Part shown: positions 1-11,046 of the stretch, one piece after another
Layout: the number at the start of each line of letters is the position of its first letter
Position numbering within the stretch: position 1 is the stretch's first letter
Origin: Bigelowiella natans CCMP2755
Taxonomy: Eukaryota > Cercozoa > Chlorarachniophyceae
Length of the DNA: 64,000 nucleotides
Assembly: GCA_000320545.1 (NCBI GenBank)
Contig: ADNK01000631.1
Coordinates: 1-64,000 of the forward strand
Reading direction: 5' to 3'
Notes under the pieces: model-generated
Database searches by the model: none
The model's input: only the letters and a program-made list of their open reading frames with translations
Told to the model about the DNA's origin: nothing
Made by a program: the position numbers and the translations under genes

Positions 1-179
1 AATGGGGTGGGGTGGGTGGTGGCCAGGTGGCGCTGAATAAAATATGCGCCCTCAAGTCTCACCGGACTGCATCTCTGATGTGTGTGTCATAATATCATAC
101 ACGCTACTCTCGCGCTTCTGGGGGGGGGGGGCAACCAAGCAAATGAGAACGCTTATCTGACACATACACTGCCGCAACA

Positions 180-413
180 CTATAGTCGCAATGAATAATA
201 ATATAACACACACATCCTAGTGCCGTCCTGTGAGACTTGAAGGCCGTAAATTTGATTCACACCCACTTGCGAAGACAAACCATCCTCATTTGCGAGGTTA
301 GGGTTGCCTCCAGCAATGTTAATTACACGTTCGGTGTTGGGATCATACCGCTTTATACTTCCAATGGTCTAATCGAAAGAAATTCATAACGGCGTTGATA
401 CACACACACACAC

Positions 414-458
<45 letters not shown>

Positions 459-1261
459 AATGCGTGTGCGTGTGTGTAAATTAAAGCAACTGAGCAATAA
501 CGAGGATTGATTGTACATAGTCAGTTTGTACATTGTCAGTGTAGTAGATATGGTAGCTGGCCTCTGATGTGTGGTAAGCGATTCCCCAGGGACTTCCAAT
601 TGAAATCGAAGTTCCAAGGCCGTCTGCATTCTGTAAGCCTCTCGTACCAGTGCCCACAATAGTTGTCGACTTTGAACAACAAATGCAATATTTATTCATC
701 AACTCTGGAGGGTATGCTGTACTAGTTATTATGAGAGATGAATTGAATAAGATTACATTGTCTGGTGTGCCTTCGACACCCAGTATGACTTTCCGTATTC
801 TGTGCCCTTGCTGAAATACAGATGAATAATACTTAGATTTGAAATCTAATGATTATGGGTTTTCTGTAAGCGGACTACTCATCACTCTGAGGGCAGCATA
901 CCGTGTCTGCGATGAAGAACGCTGTCGCATCTCCATTTACAGCAAACGCCTTTGCTCTTGACATAGTGGCTACCCCACGTGCACCATCTACATAGGGCTC
1001 TCCGGCAACGAATTTTGTAATTAGTGTCGAGACAGTCAATCCCGGTCTCGGGCTATTGTACTCATATATGCCTTGGCCACTTTCAGATGATAAAACGAAG
1101 ATAGAGTCATTTTTGAATGGGTGCGGCGTGACATCGTATGCGGAGTAACTGTTAGTTCCAAAGCTGTAGACCAAAGAATTTGGTGAAGAATAATGGGCAA
1201 TGGCTACGCCCAATTGCAGAGCGAGGACATGGACTCGACGGCCCTGAAAGGAGGACGGCAT
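180..1261 (-). CDS. NHL-repeat protein, partial (continues past left edge)
   Basis: Three minus-strand exons join in phase 0: about 1246-902, 810-532 and 368 to about 180-216, with GT-AG introns at 901-811 and 531-369. Each exon holds NHL-type beta-propeller repeats. Visible pieces are FVAGEPYVDGARGVATMSRA, then FFIADTQGHRIRK across the first junction, IVGTGTRGLQNADG, and SIKRYDPNTERVINIAGG in the third exon. NHL propellers usually bind proteins or ligands and are common in secreted and membrane proteins of algae and protists. The start is uncertain. The ATG at 1261 is available, but a good acceptor (tcctttcag) just downstream suggests an upstream exon that I did not find. The third exon either stops at 180 or splices on beyond the window, and a donor-like GTGTGT lies near 206. 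No catalytic domain is visible, so the function is unknown. Confidence 0.7.
415..455. repeat. (TA)n microsatellite in an NHL gene intron
   Basis: About 40 bp of TA repeat preceded by a short CA tract and followed by GTGTG. It lies inside the second intron of the NHL-repeat gene. Confidence 0.95.
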
Positions 1262-3890
1262 CTCAAGCAGGCATAACAGTGATGATGATGAAGATGATCC
1301 TCGTGTCAGTTCTGAAACGTTATTTCACTTTTCATCGTGCGACAACACATGATCATCCAAAGAACCGGAGATGGCCTGCGATTGTTCAAGTTCTGCAGTT
1401 CTCATGATGCTTGGTCTTGCACGGTTCGTTGATGGCGCTGCTGCAAGCACACGCCTGTCTCCCGTGTGGTTCTGGCGTGTAGGCGCATGTAGATTTGCAT
1501 CAATGCTTCATTCATTGTTCATTGTTCACAATTACCTCCGCACACTGCAAATGTCTTGCAACATTTTGGAAGTGTAGTTCATCATCATTGTTCATGATGC
1601 TCCTGCGGCTTCATTCACTCGTTCATCTGGTTCGATTGTGGCACTTTCTCTGAGATCTAGTTGATTGAGGAGGTCACAGGTGAGTCAGCATGGCTTGCGA
1701 TCGTTCAACTGCTCCTGTGAACCGCTTCGTTCGTCCTAGCTAGGCATTCATTCACGTGCCGCACCGTGGCCGGCGTGTTCACAGGCGGGTGGGAAACAAA
1801 CCCGCACATCAACTTTCTCTGGAGATTCTTCATTGAACAACAGACACAGCAATGTGACACACTTGTCACATGTCAATGTGACACACAGGTCACATTGCAT
1901 GTCTGTCATTTGAGAAGGTTACGGGAGAGTCGGCATGACCCGCGATCCTTTCAACCCCTCCTGCCAGCCTGTGGAACCACTTTGTTCAATCGTTCACGAG
2001 GGGGCAAAGTCAAGCAGGAGAGCACAGGTGCGATGGATTACTCGTGGAGCTCGAACAATGGACACAGCAATTTGACATGCGCCTGACGATCCTTCGTTTC
2101 GACTCATCCATTGAAAGCGCTCCGTTCACTCATCAACTCGCTCGAGTGAAAAGGTGAAAGGAAACGTGTGGGCCTCCGTGCTGGCGTGTCCTCGCGATGA
2201 ACTCAAATGCTCTCAAGCACTCTGAACTGCTAGACTAGAGCAGCACGACTCCTGCTCGTTCCCCCACAAAACCAACCGGACAGCACCGAAATCTGAACAA
2301 AATCCCTGCATCCCCCTGCAAGGAAGGCTAGAAGGGAAAAAGAGAGGCAGTCTAGCAGTGTCTGTGCAAGTCTCCTCGGAGTGGAGCAAGCAGAGAGCCT
2401 TGAAGTGAGCTAGTGATCAGCAGCAGATCACCACCGCAACACAACATTGCTGCGCTCATCACTGGATTCTGAACGATCTGACCTTTTCGGACAACACCGA
2501 ATCACGAAGCTGCTGTGCCTGCTGCGCACACGAGCGTTCATTGCGCACAACTTTTGAAACTCAGAGCAGCAACGAAGGTAGCACCTGGCTGACGTGCGCT
2601 TGTATGTACTTGAGAGCACAACAGGCATGTGTCTGTGATGTGTGTTTGCACGTTGGAGTGCAAAGCCTGCCCCACAAATCTGACTTCCAACAGTGTTCAC
2701 GTGTAAACTCACATGCACCAGCATGTGTCTGTCACACAGCTTGTTTGAGCACGCGCTATCCACAGTTGCCTGTGCTAGGTGCCACGCTAGCACGTGCAGC
2801 GCGCTCGCGGGTACGTTGAGCGCACGCACAATGCATGATGTTCAGGCAAATGAGACTGGCCAAAATTTGCCCCTCCTGTTGCACAGCTCGGTCAAACCTG
2901 CAACAAATTTGTGTTTTGGAAAGACAAAGCGTGAGCTTTTGAGAGCGCTAGAGCGATTTGCAGCTTCAGCGCGTTGTCAGTGAGAAAGTGAGAAATGTTC
3001 GCACGCAGCTGAGATTTTTCCAGTGCATGAAGTGAGCGTGTGCGCACGCGTTTGCGCATTCAAAACACTGCGGCAGCGCTGCATGTTGCTTGAAACTCTC
3101 ACACTTTTCGCAAAAATGGCGTTTTTGGCCTTCGAAAGTGACACGTTTTTGGTCGTTTCTCGGTCAAAATTGGATTTTGACGCTCGGCCAAGTCTGACTA
3201 TGTGTGATATATACTGTGTCTATTGTTCTGCACAAGCTGCAGGTGTGTTACGTTCTGTGATCACATTCATCACTGTGATGCGGTGCGCGCATGCGCACAA
3301 CTGAACTCGCTCATGCCTCTTGCGCTGCAGCCAAATGTTGCCGGGTAGTTATTTGACCGCGGGTTGTGAGCCTGCCTGCTAGCTGCGCTGCGCTCCATGC
3401 GAGCTAGCGAGGTAGCAACCTTTTTTTTTGGACTGTCGTCTGACGATATCATGACGAATTGGATTTTATCGTCCCAGCATGCTAGCATTATGCTAGTATG
3501 GCTTCAGCATCTTTGCATTGAGAGACCCAGAGACGTGCGAGGATTGGCAGCGCAGCGTTGCAGAAGTCCACATGGTCAATGATCGATCGTGCTCGCATCA
3601 TCGTCATCTGATTCGCGAGAGGGTGGTATGCTCTCTTCATTATTATGACCGAAAAAAATTGTACGGCAATATTGACAATTTTTAAGATGCACACATCATT
3701 TGCTCGATTGCGATTTGTTTGCAACGCACTCTGCAAACAAAGATTTTCCTTGTGATGACGCTGTTGTTTGCGTTTTTACATTTTGTGTTTTAGTTTTCAA
3801 CAGAATGGTTCATTATCATTTTCCCCGAAATTGCGATTCATGTCGTATTGTTGATCTTCTTGCCAGGAAGGCGATAGTGCTCACCACAAC
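1262..3890. other. Gene-poor, TG/CA-rich stretch
   Basis: I see no convincing exon here. Open frames on both strands are Cys/His-rich and look like composition effects. The sequence has many TGCA, CATG, GTCACA and GCTAGC words, much like the 24.5-33 kb, 47-48 kb and 52-54 kb stretches, and almost no microsatellites. An expressed non-coding RNA or a decayed element copy cannot be excluded. Confidence 0.5.
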
Positions 3891-3893
3891 AAA

Positions 3894-4807
3894 TTACTGG
3901 TGCGGTTCAACAATCTCGTCGTAGACATCTATCAGAGAAAAAATTGCTTTTGTCCAAATATACGCCTCAAGAAAATATATATAGTGTATTCCAAAAATTC
4001 TGAATCTTCTCCCTATATGTTTCCCCCCTCTTAGACGAAGGACCAAGTGGAGCGTAGAATCTCGTTGAATGTTGTAGTCCAATAGACTCTGAGCTTCTTC
4101 TAATTGTTTCCCTCCAAAAATGAGACGCTGTTGGTCAACTGGAACACCCTCTTTCTCCTGGATCTTCTTCTTAACGCTTTCAATGGAGTCTCCAGGCTCG
4201 ACGTTGAGTGGAATGCTTCGACCAGAAAGTGACTTTATCATTATCTGCATACCACCCCGTATCCTCTCGAGGTTGGGCCGGTTGCGTTCTTTCATTCCGT
4301 ATAAATCTGAAATATAAATGCTGTGAGCGTTTAAATTTTCAGGCCATATTAAGGTCTCACCACGATTTTGCTGGGGATAGGTGCCCGTCGACTAGAAGAG
4401 GACAAAAAAGCATCAATCAAAACGTGCGTGCGCAGGGAAAGAGTCATAGTAAACAAACCAGATTCTGGCTGTGATTCGGAAGGCAATAGTTTATGAATAC
4501 GAATGCCATAAATAAAGCCAAGACTGAGGAACTCCTCCATATCCTTCTGTTTCTTATTTGGCGCGGTGCTACCCCCACCCAAGTAGCCATTTTTACTACT
4601 ACAGCAAGGGTGCCTGTTACTTTTTGTCAGATCCCCTATAAATACTTTGTACGACAACATTTTTCTATAAGTCGCTTGGATGAAATTCTGGAAATCTTGT
4701 AAGAAATTCCGATTTACTAGCATCTGCAGAGTTTTATGTACGGCGCACATTGAAATTGGCCTGAATTTAAGTGCATACACGCCAATTTCGATACACTCGC
4801 GCGCCAT
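3894..4807 (-). CDS. Ubiquitin-domain protein with N- and C-terminal extensions
   Basis: Two exons (4807-4459 and 4306-3894) join in phase across a 152 bp GT-AG intron, giving about 253 residues. Residues about 136-211 form a full 76-residue ubiquitin fold starting [13 protein letters not shown] and ending HLVLRLRGG. Relative to ubiquitin, Leu8, Ile44, Val70 and Lys6/27/29/33/48 are kept, while Lys11 and Lys63 are Arg. The residues just before the domain read ERIRGG, so the RGG-Met junction looks like that between polyubiquitin units. The 130-residue N-terminal part and the tail of about 42 residues after LRGG match nothing I know; the tail is not ribosomal S27a or L40. Its first ATG is only 21 bp from the ATG of the divergent HMG gene, so the true start may lie downstream. 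Conjugation, ubiquitin-precursor or stand-alone roles are all possible. Confidence 0.7.
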
Positions 4808-4828
4808 CAGAAAGGAGCTTTGAGAAAG
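4808..4828. promoter_or_regulatory. 21 bp gap between divergent start codons
   Basis: The ATG of the ubiquitin-domain gene (minus, 4807) and that of the HMG/histone-fold gene (plus, 4829) are separated by 21 bp. If both starts are right, 5' leaders must overlap and the promoter lies inside coding sequence. More likely the ubiquitin gene starts at a downstream Met. Confidence 0.4.
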
Positions 4829-6817
4829 ATGAGTGAGGAGGATGAACAACCCTCGCAGTGTCCCGCCCCTACTACGCCGCTCAATGAAAGTCAAACGGGG
4901 GAGGAAAATCTTAACAATTCGGATGATAAGGAAAATGAGTTAAAGCGTGTTGATCCTCCAAAGAATGTGGAGATGCATCCGGACAAAGAGGAAGCAATAC
5001 ACAAAGAATCAGGTGCTCAATCAGTAGTGTACCTGACGTAGTACTATTGCAGCTGCAAACAATAATTCCATCCCCCCTTGTAATCATACAATCACTTAGA
5101 TCAGCCAAAAGAGAATATGGAAAATGAAGAAGATGATCAGCAGATGGAAGCAATAGAGAAACCAAAGCCCCTGCAGGAAAATAATAACGAGAACGGAGAG
5201 GGGGAAGAAGAGTTCATGGCCAAGCCGAAGCGCCCCATGTCTGCATATTTCTTTTTCTGTAACTCGAGAAGAGATAAATGCAAAGAGGAGCATCCCAACC
5301 TCAAAATGGTTGAGCGACAGAAGATTATGTCCAAAGAATGGGTAATTATCCGTGAATGTGTGCTATTCTCTAATTCTAGACTTAGAGTGCTTTGGCTTTA
5401 TCCTCCTTATGCGCAGTACTAATACTAATGCGGTTGCAGAACCAACTCTCTCCCGAGGCTAAGTCGGAATTTGAGACTGTAGCAAGCAAAGCGAAGGCAA
5501 AATTCAAAGTCGAAATGGAAAAGTACAATGCGTGGCTAGCAAAGCAGGTGACAATCAAACAGCTGTCGGACTAAGCTGGTGGTACATTTGTAACTTATTT
5601 ACGCATGGTAGGAGAAGTTAGATAAATCGGAAGAAACATCAACCGGGTCGATTCTTCGAAAGCCGAAGAGGCCTCTTTCAGCTTTCTTCCTGTTCCTAAA
5701 CGACCATCGTGCGGCCTGCAGGAAGGAAAACCCAGACGCAAAGATAGGAGAGATAACGAAAATCTTATCCCAGAAATGGGTAACGATTTGCTTTTTAAGT
5801 TGAATGCACGCAAACTGTCTTAATTATGGTTGTATTCTCTTTTATAGAAAGGGCTGAATGATGGAGAGAAGAAAAAGTATGAAGATAAAAATAAGGAAGA
5901 CAAAACACGCTACCAAAAAGAGCTGGCTGAGTATGAGAGGCGAAATAGGGTATGGCTGACAATTGTTTTAAGATCTTAGGAAATTCCTTTTTTTAACTTT
6001 CGTATCGATGCAGGGCCAAAAGCAAAAACAGAAACTAGAGGAAGTAGATCCGACGGAGCTAATTCTACCCGCGGCAAAGGTCAAGAAGATAATGTATTTG
6101 GATCGAAGCGTCAAGAGCAGAGTCAGCAAAGAAGGTATGGCTTTTCTTGACACTTTGAATATAGCGAGAGTTTCAATTGATGCCCCTTATTGTTTCATGT
6201 CTTTCTTGTGTTTCCGTAGCCCTATGGCTCATCACGAAGACGACCGAAGTGTTCATTGAAAATTTTTCATTGAAGGTATTAATTGTTTTGTTCATGGTTA
6301 GGCTACAACAAGCGTCGGCATGTCATGTGATCCTCATCTGATACTTTAGGTTCAGCAATACGTGTCGCGGGCAGGCAGAAAGACTATACTTCCAAAGTAA
6401 TGTGATGTTAATTTCTGTAACTCCCGGAAAAAACAAGGAGTTTTTGCATCAGATTAAATCTAGGTTATGTATTCATGTTTACAATTGAACTAGTACCAAT
6501 GATATTGGTGACATTTTCATTAAGATTTTCAACCTATAACGTTAATTATCTCTTCAGAGACTTTGACACACCCCTTCGTCAACAAGAGCCGCTTAGTTTT
6601 CTGCGGGCTAATTTTCATAAGTGGACCAAAGCGCTCGAGAAGGAAAACAAAGGAAGGATATCAGGGAACAAGCGAAAAACTGTGAATACAGGTGATTTGC
6701 ATTCCTTTAGAGGGTATTCTTTTTTTTGATGAAAATGCACGATTATTAGGAGCCAAAGATGATGGGAAGTACAAATCACGAAAAATTACGAGCATGTTCG
6801 CTCCTAAGGCGAAGTAA
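4829..6817 (+). CDS. Double HMG-box plus Dpb4/NF-YC-type histone-fold protein
   Basis: Ten exons join in frame: 4829-5012, 5100-5341, 5440-5547, 5612-5779, 5848-5949, 6014-6134, 6220-6275, 6350-6396, 6558-6691, 6750-6817. They give 409 residues. An acidic, Ser/Glu-rich N-terminus is followed by HMG box 1 (KPKRPMSAYFFF...KYNAWLAKQ) and HMG box 2 (RKPKRPLSAFFLF...ELAEYERRN). A linker leads to a histone fold (LILPAAKVKKIMYLDRSVKS, then ALWLITKTTEVFIENF and GRKTILPKDF) of the class found in Pol epsilon Dpb3/Dpb4, CHRAC and NF-YC subunits. The basic tail ends KITSMFAPKAK, which weakly resembles a PCNA-interacting peptide. HMG boxes bend DNA, and such histone folds pair with a partner fold. A nuclear role in replication-coupled chromatin assembly or remodelling is inferred. 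The fusion of the two domain types is unusual. Every splice phase agrees. Confidence 0.9.
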
Positions 6818-7560
6818 ATGAACTGTAGTCCAGCTGTAAAATTAATGCAACTCCTTGACCCAAATTGATACAATGCGAAATAAACGCATTTCATAGATCT
6901 ACGCGATAGGAATCAAGATGTATGTTGACGACTACGACGTGGTCAATTTACATTCCCGCCATCCCGTATATATTTGCTATTATGAAAGGAAGAAATCTAT
7001 TTGATCTGCGGGAGCAAGAAATAAAAAGTTATGTATTGTCATAGACATCGCCTCGTCCAGGCTCGCTAGAGATGCAGTGGTGTTAAAAGTGATCGTACAA
7101 TATACGATATATACAGCATATCTTCATGCAGCAACGCTGTAACGCCATACACACTAATTCTAGACTTATCTCTAGTCATATGTATGCTATATCTGAGACG
7201 GATATAATGAAATAATTACTAAATTTCAATAGTCATTCTAAGCCATCCTAATGTAGCTATGCGATGCAGAGTGGCGGCTGCATAGCGTGCTGTTTGTTGG
7301 AGATACACACATCCAGACATACACAAATGACATAACAGCAGCAGGGCTTCTCGCGCTAGCACGGCTGCATGAAGTGCGTGGGCGTCAACTACCAGAGTGT
7401 GCGTATCAATCCATGTGCATGTAGAATCTTAGAATATGAAAAAATGCACATCTACTAGATGTGTCTATGTACTATTATCATTTACATCATGTTCATTACC
7501 GTACTGACAATGGACAAATTGCGAGTATCAGAATCGCAACAGCAGCAAACCCAGCTTGAT
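6818..7560. other. Convergent intergenic region, no gene seen
   Basis: This is the 3' side of the HMG gene (+) and of the centriolin-like gene (-). It is AT-rich with AATAAA-like words (ataaaaa near 7020, aaataaacg near 6880). I find no tRNA-like or protein-coding signal. Confidence 0.6.
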
Positions 7561-8979
7561 TTATGGCGATGACACCGATTTGAGAATGTTCTCTCCTAAG
7601 ACCTCATGCAAAGTATGAATCGTAGTGCTAAGTCGTGTAGCCTTTCGAGCTAAATATCGAATTTGTTGATCACGCTGTTTCATAGCGAATCGCATCTGCT
7701 GCAAATCCATTTGCACATGTCTGAGATGCAGCATTTTTTCTAATTTTGCTTGGAGATTTTGGGATTCTCGCAAGAGGTTACCTTCTATAACCTTTGTGTC
7801 TCGCCAACGTGAAATCGTACTCCCGAGAATGGCATCGAATCGTGCCACATCATCATGAAGCAATTTGATTTCTTTGGCTTGGTTCTTAACTCTTGCTATT
7901 AAAACTTCTTCTCTCCCTCTGTACACTGACTGCAGCTCGATTAAATCAACTTTATATGCTTTTGCAAGTAGCCAAAACCTTGAATGCAGTACCGTCATTT
8001 CGGAAGACGCTTGGCTGATTTCTCTCTCCTCATAATTTGTATCGTAAGCAGTTGAGTCTTCCCATCGAGAATCATCTTGTTCTCGTTCTTTTGCATATGC
8101 TCCTGATGCTTGAGATCCCTTCTTACTTTGACGATTCCCTCTTAGACGGTGGCGCACGTAATGTCCAATTTCTCTGTTATGACCAAAACTAATGCTCAGA
8201 AAATGCAGGACACACACAGACACACGCACACACACGCACACACACACACACGCACGAATACAAATGTTTCTCACCTGAGAATCCAAACACACTCAGCGGC
8301 GAAAAGATCCAATTCCTTGAATGCCCGCATTCGCTGTCTCTTATTGCTCTTGTCTGCCATTGACGGAGGTGTCATTGGCACTTTGTCTCCTCGCTTGTCT
8401 CCCCCCCCGCCTCTGTTATTGAAATCAGCTGATACAGCTGCTGCAAAAGTTGTTCTAATTGAGTCCGTTACGGTCATGCAGCGTGCTATGAGTTTGTGTG
8501 ACGTTATTCCTAGTAGTATTTGTGTCTTCTTTTGTTCTTCGTCCTCGTCACCCTTTAGCTCCTCACTACTATCCTCGTGATTCCCGCCCCTTTGTTGACC
8601 CTCATCATTTAGATATTCATCTTTGCCGCGCTTCTGTTTTTGTAGCTTGTGTAACACACTCAAAATCCTCTTGACCGAGCTCCCATTAAAAACATTTGTC
8701 ATTCTGTCTTGCTGCCGTTGTTCTTGCCCCCTCTCCCTTCTTTTGAGCTCTGCTGGTTCATCATTGTGTGTGTGCGCTGTCCTTGGTCGTCGTCGTATCA
8801 ATCCTTCTTCATCGTCAGCAGGGCCAGTAGCTACCGTTTCCGTTGTGGGTTTATTAGCAGCATCATTACCACCATCTTCATCATCACTGCCACCACCATC
8901 ATTCTTAGTCTCGACTAAAATCATCCTCTCGTTACGACTACTGTCATAGAGTCGATTAGGAGTCAGAGCATGAACTAAC

Positions 8980-9014
<35 letters not shown>

Positions 9015-11008
9015 GTGGTGGTGGTGTTTTGCCTGTACTCCTACAGTAATAATATCTTCATCACCATCATCATTATTATTTTTATTATCTTTACTATCAT
9101 TTTCAAACGGCGTTCTTAATTGAGGCTTCTGGCTTTCCGATAACACTGCTGCAGTATCATCTTCTAAAGCTGCTCTCAATTCAACCTGCTTTTTCAATAC
9201 ATTCTGTTCTAATGTTCTTAGCTTGTCCTGCTTTTGGGACATGTTTTGCTCTAAAGCTCTTAGTTCAGCCTGCTTCATCACCACACGGGTACTTAAATCT
9301 GCAAGCTTCTCTGCATCACCCTGACGCTGTTTGAGTAGCCGATGTAACCATTGCTGCTCATGCAGCTGCAGTTGCCGTAACAGCGTCGAAGAAGATGACG
9401 ATACTGATGACGCATTCGTTTCACTTTCAGTAGCCTTTCTTTTCCTCCTGATGATATCAAGATTTAGGCTTTCCTCCTTTACTAAGTCCTGCAAGCGTTT
9501 CACTTCATACTCAAGCTGATGCTTTTCTTCCAATATATTAGAATTACTATGATCTTTGTCGTGATAATCTACTTGAAGGAGTTTACGGTCAACGTGTTCC
9601 TTTTTTCCTCCTCCTTCCTCTTGTGACGCTGGCAATGATGATGGTGAACAACTACGATGGGAACGTGTTTTGCCATCACCATTGCGAGCAGCAGTACTGG
9701 TAGTTGCGTCCTCCTCCTCACAAATTTTGCTATGCCCATTACTATTCTTTATCATCATATCTTCGTCTTCATCACGACTTTTGCTGCTGTCAGTAATCCG
9801 ATTACCTCCTTTCTTTCCACTGCTTCTTCTTCCCTGCTTTGAATCATTATGGCCATCTTCCTCCTTCTCCTCCTCACTTTTCTTTTCCGCAGAATCTTCT
9901 TTGCTTCCTCCTCCTCTTCCTCCTCCTTTACTCTTGTCGCTGTTGTCCTTTGCTGCAAATAGTGTCCTATTCTCTGCCATAGCACTCCTGATTTCATGCT
10001 CGATCTTCTTTTCCAAGCGTCGGCTCAGCATGTCAAAGGAGGTAGTGGAAGTGGGGGGGGGTGATGATGATGATGATGATAATGATGATGATGCAGCAGC
10101 TGCAGCACCAGCATCCTTCGTTGAGGGGGGGGAGGATGATGGCGATGATGAGGCTACTTGCGCCCTCCAACTCCTCCGTAATGACTTAACCTTATCCGTA
10201 AGTTGGTGAGCTACCTTTGCTTGGTTCTCTGCAATCTTACTCATCGACTCTGCTCGCAGCTTGGCCTCCTCTGCATGCTCGGTAGCTGTGGATCTGTCCA
10301 CCTCCAATTTTCGTAGCTCGCGTTTTGTGTTTCTTATCTTTTCTTTGAGTTGATCTAAAATGTTTTGCTGTGATCGTGTTTCTTCAGAAGCACTTCGCTT
10401 TTTCTCTTCCCGTCTGCCTTCTTCCATGGCAATCTCTACTCGTATCGTCTCAAGCTTAGATTTTAATTCAGTATTGCGCTTGAAATGGAGGTTTTCCTCT
10501 CGCCTAAGATTTTGAAGATTGTGCTTTGCTTCCTTAACTTGTTCCATAAGAAGATCTCGTTCATTTGCAGCCTCAATTGCACGTTCTTGAGCGATAGGAA
10601 TAGCTGCCTGCATCTGAGCCAATGTCGATCTCATCTTATCATGAGCTGTCACTAACGCCATTCTTCTCTGTGATAAACCAATACGATGCTCCTCCTCCTT
10701 CCGTATCTCGATTTTAATGGATTCATACTCTTTCTTTGCGTCTGAAAGCTGTTCTAGCAGCTTTGTGTCGCGTGCTATCACCTGCTCAAGTGTCTTCAGC
10801 TCTCCTCTCTGGGCTGCAATCTTGCTTTGAAGAGCCTCAGAATGCTTTTCTTCGGCGAGAAGTCGTATTCTAGTCTCTTGGAGCTGCAACACTTCCGCTT
10901 TAAAGACGATTGCCTCATTTTTATATTTTCTTATTTTCTGTAAGTAGCATATGATAATTGACGTTAATATAGATTATCATCATAATCTAGGTTCGACTCT
11001 AAACCGCT

Positions 11009-11046
<38 letters not shown>

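Noticed and set aside
2428-2829. 133-codon minus-strand frame in the left gene-poor stretch
   Set aside because: Overlaps equally long frames on the other strand, has no motif and matches the composition of non-coding TG/CA-rich DNA.
10985-11000. tRNA-like GGTTCGACTC
   Set aside because: No cloverleaf can be built around it; it is in an intron-like gap beside an ATC array.
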